NCBI GenBank assembly: GCA_951804985.1
Contig: OX638130.1
Span: forward strand, 78,238,583 to 78,302,582
Reading direction: 5' to 3'
Length of the DNA stretch: 64,000 nucleotides
Source of the DNA: Dryomyza anilis
Lineage: Eukaryota > Arthropoda > Insecta > Diptera > Dryomyzidae
Shown: positions 24,310 to 33,729 of the stretch, piece after piece
Numbering within the stretch: the stretch's first letter is position 1
How the letters are laid out: every line of letters starts with the position of its first letter
Position numbers and translations under genes: made by a program
The notes under the pieces: model-generated
What the model was told of the DNA's origin: nothing
Database searches by the model: none
What the model saw: the letters and a program-made list of their open reading frames with translations, nothing else

Positions 24310-24846
24310 TATTCTTTAATTTCAGGATCATTTGAAGCTCATTTTTAAATTAATAAATGAATTTAATCCAAGTTTAGTGAGTAAACAAATATTACCAAAA
24401 CCCTCCCCATCGACATCAAAGCCAGAAAGCTGCTATAACAAACTAGAAGAGAAACTTTCAGCTGCAACACCATCAACGTGCGAAAACGAGAATATAAGAT
24501 ATAATATAAGATAAGACTGCCAATTCAAAGTGACGCACTACTAAAGCTATATGTTAAAGCTATATATTACAAAGAAAAATCTTTAGGAGATATAGCTGAA
24601 ATTGCATTGTCTGTTCCAGCTACGCACGCAAGTTTCCGTTGAACAGGCATTTAGTGCAAATCCTATAATACATACTAGGTTAAAAAATAAATTAAGTAGG
24701 GATAATTTAGAAAAGTTATTATTAGTAAAATATTGTTGAACAGTTACATTTTTAATAAAGAAAATCATTAACAATACAATTGTATATATGTATATTCATT
24801 TAAACAATATCAGATATTCATCGAACAAAAACAACCCAAAAATAAA

Positions 24847-25546
24847 AATGTCCATGGTCATCCTAGACATGCACGTGAGCACCTCATCCATTCTCCAGTG
24901 GACATGTCAAAATCATTTTTATAACATTTCAAAAATTAATGAAAAAACAAATTTTTTGTCCAAGGTCATCATGGACATGTCCAAGAGCACCTCATCCTCC
25001 AGTGGACATGTCCAAAATCATTTTTAAAACATTTCAAAAATGAATGAAAAAAAAAAAAAAATTGTCCGAGGTCATCATGGACATGTCCAGGAGCACCTCA
25101 TAATCCAGTGAACATGTCCAAAATCATTTTTAGAACATTTCAAAAAATAATGAAAAAAAAAAAAAATTTTGTCCAAGGTCATCATGGACATGTCCAGTAG
25201 CACCTCATCCTCCAGTGGACATGTTCAAAATCATTTTTATAACATTTCAAAAAATAATGACAAAAAAATGTTGTCCAAGGTCATCATGGACATGTTGTCC
25301 AAGGTCATCCTCCAGTGGACATGTCTAAAATCATTTTTATAACATTTCAAAAAATAATGAAAAAAAAATGTTTGTCCGAGGTCATCATGGTCATGTCCAG
25401 GAGCACCTCATCCCCCAGTGGACATGTCCAAAATCATTTTTATAAAATTTCAAAAAATAATAAAAAAAATATTGTCCAAGGTCATTCTGGACATGTCCAC
25501 GAGAACCTCATCGTTCAATGGACATGTCGAAACCATTGCTTACATA
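24847..25546 (+). repeat. About 102-bp satellite, right block (inverted relative to left)
   Basis: About seven units, reading as the reverse complement of the 1-480 block. Each holds GTCATCATGGACATGTCC, GAGCACCTCATCC, CCAGTGGACATGTCC, AAAATCATTTTTATAACATT and an A-run. Two GGACATGTCC palindromes per unit lie about 20 bp apart. Homogeneity is moderate. Confidence 0.9.
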
Positions 25547-26043
25547 TCATTCAGCAGCAATCGGATTTGTCCATTCTCTCATTTGTCCTCATATTTTTCT
25601 AATCATTTTATCATCATTTGTCTCATCATTTTTTCATCTTTTCTCCTCTTTTTTCTCATCATTTTTTTCATCTTTTCTCATCTTTTTTCTCATAATTTTA
25701 TCATCGTTTCTCATCATTTATTTTCATCTTCAAATGATGAGAATTCGCTACGTTCTACTTTTTCTCATCATTCAATGATGAGAAAAAATTGAAGATACAA
25801 ATTATTTTCAGCATCATTGCTGAGTACTTTTGAGATGAGAATTAATTTCGATCATTGAGCGATATATTTTTCTCATCAATGATAAAAATAAAAATATTGC
25901 TCATGATGCACATTTTTTTTTCATCAATTTACATCTCTCATTTTGTGAGGGATATAAATTGATAAATATCTTTGAGGGATATTTTACGAACTCTGCTTCT
26001 AAGTGTCCGCCATAGTTGAAATGAACAGTGACTCCTCTTTAAC
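25547..26043. other. Simple TCATC/TCTCATC-rich tract, no gene
   Basis: Pyrimidine-rich, built of repeated TCATC, TTTTCATCTTTTCTC and ATGATGAG motifs. It contains a palindrome at about 25759-25787 (arms TTTTTCTCATCATT around one C). Open frames here are repeat artefacts. Confidence 0.7.
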
Positions 26044-26290
26044 TTTTCGCCGAGTGTACTCTTTATACTCGTATAGGTGGATCTTTCCACTAAGGGTACT
26101 TTTGCTTTACGCCGAGTGTACTCTTTATACTCGTGTCGGTGGATCTTTCCACCTAGGGACATAGCTTTACGCCTAGTGTACTCTTTATACTCATGTAGGT
26201 GGATCTTTCCACTTAGGGACATAACTTTACGCCGAGTGTACTCTTTATACTCGTGAAGGTGGATCTTTCCACTTAGGGTCCTTTAGCTTT
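26044..26290 (-). repeat. 60-bp tandem repeat, four copies
   Basis: Copies begin near 26044, 26108, 26167 and 26226. Each contains CGAGTGTACTCTTTATACTC, then GGTGGATCTTTCCAC. They directly follow the 3' end of the minus-strand LINE, so they may be part of its tail. On the minus strand they read as EYKEYTRR-type peptide repeats, but no function is suggested. Confidence 0.85.
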
Positions 26291-27543
26291 GAGTACTGTG
26301 TTCCATTTTATGACCTCATTATCTAGTGCTAGGATGGCAGACTGACTATCCACAAAGATGTTCGTTGCTTGGATGGTCTGTGTTGCTTTATCTATCTCGA
26401 ATATTTCTGCATGAAAGACACTGCCATTATCGAGAAGTCTATGTGGCTCGTGAATTTTCTGTGCATCGCAGAAAATGCCGGATCCATCTTAGACCCGTCA
26501 GTAAAGACGTGGAGGTGGCTATTGCTTGCTGGGGAATTAGCGCTCCGTTGTTCTCTACTTGGTATTACGATGGAGTAGTTTGGATTTATTTTCATCTGTG
26601 GTCTTGTATGTAGTCTTTTTTTGGGGATCGATCATGCTGAAAACTTCAAGGATAGACGTGTGTCCATATGTGAGTTGCTTCCAGAATCTCGATTCTCTGA
26701 GTCGAATTGCGTTCTTTGCTGCTGTACTCCTTATGAAGTCGTCTACTGGCGAAGATAAAGCATGATCTCCATCCCTATTTGTGGCGTGGATTTCATTGCG
26801 CCTGTAGTACTGGCGCATGCCAATCCTTGTACTTTTTTCATTTCCCTGAGAAATGTAGTCTTCTTTATCGCTTCTCACCATACAGTAAGAACAGTAGGTT
26901 AATATGGGTCTGACGATCGATGTGTACATCCAGTGAATTTTTCTTGGTCTCATGCCCCATCGTTTACCGAAAGCTTTCTTGCATGAATAGAAAGCGCATA
27001 GTGCTTTATTCACTCTTTCTTCTGTGTTGCGTTTCCATCGAATCTTACAGTCTAGTATAGTGCCGAGATATTTCGATTCACTAAATAGAGTCATCAAGTT
27101 TTGGAAGCTCAAAGTTTCCAATTTTCCTTTTATTTGTGAAGAGTACGAGTTCAGTCTTGGAGGCGTTCACTCCTTAGCAATTTTGTCCTGCCCAAGTTGA
27201 AAATTCTTTCAGTGCAGTTTCCTTAACGCTACTAATAGTAGGTAGGTATTTTCCACTTACCATAATTACTGCATATGCTACTGCTTTTATTCCTTTATTT
27301 CTTAGTATTGCTAAGATTTCGTCAACTACTAGAAGCCATAGAAGGGGGGATATAACCCCTCCTTGCGGTGTACCCCTTGTTTTGTTTTTCATGCTTTACT
27401 GATACCCAACCGTGAATTAATTATTCTGTTGTTTAGCTTTTTATACATGCATTGTGTTGTTTTGGTTTCTAGTCTAATGTTTTGGTCAAGAATTCTCTTC
27501 AGCGTTTTTAACATAAACGATGAGAAGTTTATTGGCCTATAGT

Positions 27544-27716
27544 CCTTTGCAGTAGAGTGTGTTGTGTTTCCCGCTTTGGGAATGAATACCACTCTGACTT
27601 CTTTCAATTTCAGCGGTATGTACCCCAGCCTTTGCAGTAGAGTGTGTTGTGTTTCCCGCTTTGGGAATGAATACCACTCTGACTTCTTTCAATTTCAGCG
27701 GTATGTACCCCAGCCT
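27544..27716. repeat. 85-bp direct duplication inside the LINE
   Basis: The segment from CCTTTGCAGTAGAG to TACCCCAGCCT occurs twice head to tail with no differences seen. 85 is not a multiple of 3, so it shifts the reverse transcriptase frame. Confidence 0.9.
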
Positions 27717-27887
27717 AACACATCTTTTGAAGATTGCCTTTAGCCATGTACCAATTGCTGGAAGAGTATGTATCAACATAGCTGGTATTATATCGTCCGG
27801 TCCTGCGGATTTGTAGAGCTTGAACGATTTAATTGCCCCCGTTATCATTCTACCTGTTATCAAATTGTCTCCATCGGTGCCGATTTC

Positions 27888-27959
27888 ATTGTGAATCGGT
27901 GCCAAGATTCTATTGTGAATCGGTGCCAAGGTTCTATTGTGAATCGGCTCCGAGATGTA
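27888..27959. repeat. 24-bp tandem repeat, three copies
   Basis: ATTGTGAATCGGTGCCAAG and variants at 27888, 27912 and 27936, within the upstream part of the decayed LINE. Confidence 0.85.
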
Positions 27960-28385
27960 TCGTGTCGTGTCGTTAGGGTCACTGCAGCCTGGAAATTGAA
28001 CAGCTATTTGGAATGCAAGAGATTCTTCACTTGATTCGGTCGAGGTATTGTCTGGTCGTCTGAGGAACCTGGGTATTACAGGGTCCTTAGATAGAACTCT
28101 ACGTAGTCTAGCTGCCTAATTATTCTTTTTAATTTCTTCACAGAACGTTTTCCATGAGTTGAATTGAGCGTCCCTTATGGATTTAGTTCTGACCTATACT
28201 TGGTCAATTGCAAGCTTACTTTTTCTGGCCTTGTTATGTAGTTTTCTAACCTCTGTTTTCTGCTTTTTGAGTTCACTCGTCCACCAAGAGTTTTTGGTAG
28301 TTTTGTGACTGCGAGAGATTCTGCAAAACTTTAAAAAGGCTTTCTTCATTTTCTTAGTGACCATGTCTACCGCGAGTCTATGGAT

Positions 28386-28748
28386 ATACAGTCAGGAAAA
28401 GAAGTTTCGCATGTGTGCGGCACGTTCCATTTCCACTCTGAATATTTTGACCACTGTGTCTTTGCAGGATTGCCTAAATGACTTTTGCTTAGTAGGTTTA
28501 AAGGTTTAATTTTGAAAAGTATTCTAAAATGGTCCGAAAATGAAGGTAAGAGGGGATATGCAACATTTCAAAATAGAGTAAAAGAGGAAATCCTTGACCT
28601 GACTTTAATCAATAACACTGAATAAATTGAGGTCGAAGACTAAAAGTGTGCTCTAAAGTCGGGTTAAGGATTTCCTCTCTTACTCTATTTTGAAATGTTG
28701 GATGTCCAACATTGCAAGTTTTTAAACTGGGCCCACTGCCAGATTAGA
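28386..28748. other. Unassigned sequence with a hairpin
   Basis: No coding signal. The main structure is the long hairpin listed separately. The last bases end in TTA, duplicated at 31334 around the CACTG element. Confidence 0.5.
28561..28700. repeat. Inverted repeat (about 47-nt arms, about 45-nt loop)
   Basis: The arm 28561-28607 (CAACATTTCAAAATAGAGTA onward) pairs with 28653-28700 (ending TACTCTATTTTGAAATGTTG). A few mismatches fall in the GACTTTAA/TAAAGTC part. It could be a tiny MITE or a small-RNA type hairpin. Confidence 0.85.
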
Positions 28749-29355
28749 TTACACTGTTCTACAAATTGAATGTTGTTGGCCTAATCTGGAATAAAAACTA
28801 TCATTTCTGGTTGATTTTAGTCTCCTGATTCTTGCTGCGTTCTCAGAATTTTGCCTATACGTCGAGATGTTGCACCAAATCGAGTGAAAGTTGCAAAAAA
28901 TTACGTTTTTGGTAATTTATCGCAAGTTATCGAACGATTTCGACATGCAGCAGACGCAAACTTTGTCACGAAATAAAATATGAACCTTGCCCTACGGATA
29001 ATTGGCAAAAAAAACTGAGTCCAGATATTAATTTTTTTGCAAAAAATCTAAAATAAATTTGTGTTACCGAAAAAGTGTGTCGAGAGAGTAATTTATCAGA
29101 ATTCTCTAAGCTCTCTTAAAAAACATTTCAATATTAGTTCGCAATGTTTTAGCTGTCAAAATTTTGGAAACAAATTTTAAACTTAAGTATCTTACTGAAA
29201 TTTTTCGGTCTATTTTTTAAAATTTGTTTATGAAATATTTGATTAAAATGGAGGGAATTACACGCAGAGATATACAATTTCATACTGATATAATGTAGTG
29301 GTGCTAAATGCAAAATCGTACCAAATTCTTAGCATCTGATGTACGCATTATGCGA

Positions 29356-30269
29356 AAACAAGTCGAAAGGTCCGCGGTGCGATCCCCAGCGACTGCCAAT
29401 ATCTGTTTCATAGAAAACATTTTTCTAATCGACGCTACCTCTCGGCAGTAAATGGCAAACCTACGAGAGTAAAACATTGAAAACATTGATATGAAAAGCT
29501 CTCAGCCACCGTTCGGATTCGGCAATAAACTGTAGGTCCCTCCAATTTAAGTACAAATATAACACGCACAGCTCAAATGGTGAGAGAGCTCGACCGAATT
29601 TCTATACAGGACTGTAGCGCCATTATTAATCATTTCTTATAATGTGAAAATTAAATTTTTTCAAACAAAAAAAAAGGCAAGTTTTTAAAGGCCACTTCAA
29701 AGTTCACCTGATATGTCTCTTGAAGCGGCTAGATACATTTCTTTTTGAAAAACTGAATAAAAGTGAACTGTAAATGTCGGTTATCATGCTAATAATGGCT
29801 ATGAAAATTGACATAAAATTCCATTTATGTTTTCACTCCTTGACTGAAAATAGTGAGTGATGAAATTTATTTGAGGAGCAAGCAAATACCTAATGAATCA
29901 CTATTTATTGCATTTCATAGTGAGAAATAAGGCTTTATTATAAGTTACGCGCTTTTAATGTGATTTTTTTGTATTTCATTGTCACGTGATTTTACCATTA
30001 AAATAGTATGTAATCTATTGCCAATTATAAGGTAGTGAACCACCATCATTTTTTGTTAGAAAGTACATGTTATATACAAAAAATGTATTTAGATTAAACT
30101 AGTTTATGGTAAACTTCATATTCATCACGAAAAATATTTCCATATAACCATTCATTTAAATAAAGTTTTCAATATATATTGAACAACAAACAAGTTTATA
30201 AATTTAATTTTGATAAGGAGTAGCTGTAGAAAGTCGTATTTTTAATTTTATTCATGTCAAATTTTCAAA
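29356..30269. other. Unassigned AT-rich interior of the CACTG element
   Basis: Low-complexity AT-rich DNA without recognisable coding content. A LysAsn-rich frame at 30568-30819 further on is composition only. Confidence 0.5.
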
Positions 30270-31082
30270 ATTTTCAAAAAAAAAATCTTCAATATGGTGA
30301 ATTTATTCATAAATATTATGAATTTTTTCACCAACTACCAGATTCATCATATTGATACCACCGTTCATTTAATTGCCTTATTAATGAATGCATTCATTAT
30401 ATATGAACAAAATATTCAATGCAATGAATTTGAATTATCATATTGATGAATTTGTTCATAATTTACAAAAAAAAACAAAAAAAAATTTATGAAATAATAA
30501 AAAAAAAAGTTTATTTAAAAAATAACAGTAAAAACATTATCTGAAAAAAAATTCTCGGACAAAAAATTTGGGCAAAAAAAAATTTTTTTTCGGAAAAAAA
30601 AATAATTTGTTCAACAAAAAAATTATAAATATTAATAAAAAGTTATTTTTTTATAAATATAACTTTTTATTAGTAAAAAGTTGTAATTATAAAAAATATA
30701 TTATAAAACATGTTACTAATTTATGCATGTCGAGCAAGCATTATATAAGAAATAACTCACAAGAACGGCAAGTACGGCAAAAAATGAACGAAAAATACAT
30801 TTTTTTTTTTTTGGTTTAATGAACAGCGTTCTTCAATATGATGAACATATATGTTGTATTTTATATTTTGGATCATTAATATGATGAAACGTATTCTTCA
30901 CATTCAGTTCATCATATTGAAGAACACTTTTTCGACAGTTACCAAGCGTTCTTCATATTTATGATAGCATTCATAACAATAATGACGTTAGTCATTAATA
31001 TTATGAATGCTTCTTCAATACAATGAATCATGGTTTGAAGAACGGAATTCATCAATATGATGTAGATTTTTTTTTCTGTGTA
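30270..31082. mobile_element. Possible nested element rich in TTCAT/ATGAA palindromes
   Basis: The left side reads CAAAAAAAAAATCTTCAATA. The right side, inverted, reads ACACAGAAAAAAAAATCTAC. In between are many copies of TTCATCATATTGAAGAAC, ATTCATAATATTAATGA and related palindromic words. A similar motif set occurs at 41535-42308. The boundaries are soft. Confidence 0.45.
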
Positions 31083-31336
31083 GTGCAATTTTCCTCATCA
31101 TGTTTTCGTATAACGCGTACATCAGATGCTAAGAATTTGGTTCGATTTTGCATTTAGCACCACTACATTATATCAGTAGGAAATTTTATACTGCCCTTTT
31201 TTGCAACTTTGACTCGATTTAGTGCAAAATCTCGAGGTATAGGGAAAATTCTGAGTACGCAAAAGAATCAGGAGATCGAAATCAACCAGAAATTATAGGT
31301 TTCATTACATATAAAAATTCTTGTAGAACAGTGTTA

Positions 31337-32343
31337 TCAGCACGGGTACCTTAATCCAGTCCAGAGGATAGAGGAGGTGGAAGGGAAAGTTAGGATGAGG
31401 GAAAGGTGAGATGAGAGGACCTCAGACCTATAGTCAGAGAGCATGAGATGGGAGTTGAACCATTAATGGGCGTCAATTAACATTCATTATTCCTATAATA
31501 GGTTACTGGGGAGGTTATTTCCAGTTGTCACCCACGTGGAGGGTTTGGATTGGGGATTTTTTGCCAACCAATTTAATTAAACAAAATTCAGTAATCATTT
31601 TTACCGTTTGATTAATATGATTAATGTTTTTTTTTAGATGGTAGACTGTTGTACGCTGGTTTCCGTTTCAAAAATAATCTGTACTTAATGTAATACTGGG
31701 GTATCACTTATTTTTTAACACTCATGTCTCACCCCCTAGGATTGTTTATTAGGACTCAAAAATAAGGTGTGAAAAATTTTTTTGATTTTGAACAACGGAA
31801 ACACGTGCCGCAAGTACATTGAAAATTGTACTAGGAGATGCATTTGTACTAGGAGTCGAAAATTTAGAATATTTCAAAACAATATTTCGAGTATGCAATC
31901 AAGTAGAACTGTTTGCAAAAAAAATATATATATGTAATCAGATTTTCGATATTTCGATAATTTTCCGTGTTATCGATCGTTTTATACTGCAGTAAACACA
32001 TAAATATAAATAAAAGGATTTAACTAATTTCAACCAAGTTTAATATAATTTATTTGTTTAATTTGTTCCAGTTTTTCAGTCACATTTAATTTTGTTTAAA
32101 GATGTAATTTCGTCTATAGTCAATATTTCACAAATATTTAAAATTTCATATTAACTGAGTACTAATTGTCTGTCTCTCTGTAAAGTTTAAAGAAATTCGG
32201 ACATAATGATTTGTAACTATAGACTTTTGAAATATGTATATAAATTTAAACTTGCCCTGAAAAACTACACCTTAATTAATTAATAAAGCATCACCGACAA
32301 ATAATTTGGATAAAATTCACTTTACCGGCCGAAGTGATATTAA
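31337..32343. other. Unassigned, no gene seen
   Basis: Starts with a G-rich unique stretch (GAGGATAGAGGAGGTGGAAG region, 31.36-31.56 kb), then ordinary AT-rich DNA with runs of AT. No frame, repeat or RNA motif could be supported. Confidence 0.5.
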
Positions 32344-33042
32344 AACCAGTTGGGAAGGTTAGATCACATGGGAAATTTTAAAGTAGGTGTAATTATGATA
32401 GTTAGGATTATCAAAATTATAGTCGGTCTAAGCCGACTATAAATACCCTACACATAAGTGTGGTTACCATTCAAAGTGATATATAGGTCACCAGGGTATA
32501 CGAATCCTGAAAATAACTACAAACATTCAATCGCTGAAGAATTTCCATTCATTTGATACCCATATTTACAAATGGGTAGGTGTACCGAATTTCGATTTTT
32601 TTTTTGTGAACCACAAGTCTTTTCGCCTCAAAACATTATTATCATGTATTTGAGCATGATATCAATATATATTTGACCAAAAAAGTTTATCTAAGCACGT
32701 ATACATAAAAATTGATCTTTATATGTACATTTTATATGAGGTATTTGAACATAAGTGGTCGGATCATAGGTCACAATGGACCGATCTCGCCGATTTTTCG
32801 CACATTCGCACATATAGCGTAGGTATATTAGTAATCTAAGTTATAAGTTTCATTTATCTAGCTCTTCAATTTTAAAAGTAGTAGGGATTTCAACAGACAG
32901 ACAGACGGACATCGCTAAATCGACTCAGGAGGTCATGCTGATCAAGAATATATATACTTTTCCATACCGGAGATGCTTCCTTCTAGGTGTTACAAACGGC
33001 GTACCAAACGGCGTACCCTTTCACTCTTAGTGTAGGGTATAA
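32344..33042 (-). mobile_element. mini-me/DINE-like element, copy 2 (subfamily A)
   Basis: Near-identical reverse-orientation copy of the 481-1182 element, from CCAGTTGGGAAGGTTAG to GTGTAGGGTAT. It includes the hairpins, the GACAGACAGACGG run and the AGAATATATATACTTTTCC core. Confidence 0.8.
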
Positions 33043-33729
33043 AAAAAATTTGTCACGCGCTTTATTTTCGCAACAAAAAAACAAAAAAAAAGCGCCGCTC
33101 GGACCCCTGGTGATCTTGAACATCAAAAACTGGTGCACCCACTTACAAGTACATAATTGTAATTATTTTTAAGATCTGTCAATCCGCGATAGCGGATTCG
33201 GTTATTTCAATAATATGTATATGTTTTATGCGCCACTTGTATGTAATAATTGAAGTATATAAGAATGTATAACATTAAGATTTTTAGATTTCTAGAGTAG
33301 AAATATATGTGCTGCCGAAAAAATGAAAAATTTCAAAAAATTGCGCGATTTTTTTAAAGTGTAACTCTAAATAGTCCATCTACAATTCACCAACATTTAT
33401 AATAATAACATTCATATAAATTTACAATTTTCACAATTTTTCAACCAATCAGCATCAAGCATAAATTTATCGAAATAGTTGCCTAATTCGTCTCATTTCA
33501 CTGTCAATATTATATAATCGCTCAATTGCACAAAAAAAAAATATAAATTGTACAAAAACATTAAAAACAATAAAAATTTAAAAGATGCAAAAAAAAAAAT
33601 TTAAAAAAAAATAAAAAAATGGATTAAGATTTTTTATAACAAAAATAAAAGTATAAGCTTAAAAATCTTAGTGTTATACATTCTTATTTATTTGAATTAT
33701 TACATACAAGTGGCTCATAAAACATATAC

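Larger units (their letters stand above)
21725..24739 (+). pseudogene. hAT transposase, most complete copy, interrupted by mariner
   Basis: The only copy with both ends. The N-terminal part (BED finger, TTDNGANV, HCAAHTLQF, NNTRWSS) spans 21725-23026. After the mariner element, coding resumes at 24312 and ends with the hAT dimerisation segment: SVPATHAS, a one-base slip, then VEQAFSANPIIHTRLKNKL and a stop near 24739. The junction bases GTAAGC (about 22988) and TTAATTTCAG before 24326 resemble splice sites, so mariner may have landed in a short hAT intron. Frameshifts make it inactive. Confidence 0.85.
26291..28385 (-). pseudogene. Non-LTR retrotransposon ORF2 with RNase H (I/LOA/R1-like), decayed
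   Basis: Reading leftwards: a WWTSELKKQKTEVRKLHNKA segment (about 28.25 kb), the reverse transcriptase fingers (SAGPDDIIPAMLI, KDYRPINFSSF), then TRGTPQGGVISPLLWLLVVDE. The expected YADD is degraded to YAVIM. The thumb segment has KYLGTILDCKIRWKRNTEER and RPRKIHWMYTSIVRPILTY. An RNase H domain follows, with HVFTDGSKMD and VDSQSAILALDNEV. An RNase H after RT is found in the I, LOA and R1 groups. No endonuclease is visible, so it is 5' truncated. There are frameshifts and an 85-bp internal duplication. Confidence 0.85.
28752..31333. mobile_element. 2.6-kb non-autonomous DNA element, CACTG termini, TTA duplication
   Basis: Ends are CACTGTTCTACAA and its inverse, flanked on both sides by TTA (28749-28751 and 31334-31336). 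Inverted similarity extends inward: about 28790-28905 with 31192-31310, and 29283-29355 with 31105-31176. CACTG ends with a 3-bp TWA-type duplication fit the CACTA/Chapaev3 side of the DNA transposons (inference). No transposase frame was recognised. The interior holds AT-rich filler and a TTCAT-rich insert. Confidence 0.7.

Noticed and set aside
30568..30819. Lys/Asn/Phe-rich 83-codon frame
   Set aside because: Composition is that of AT-rich DNA; no motif.
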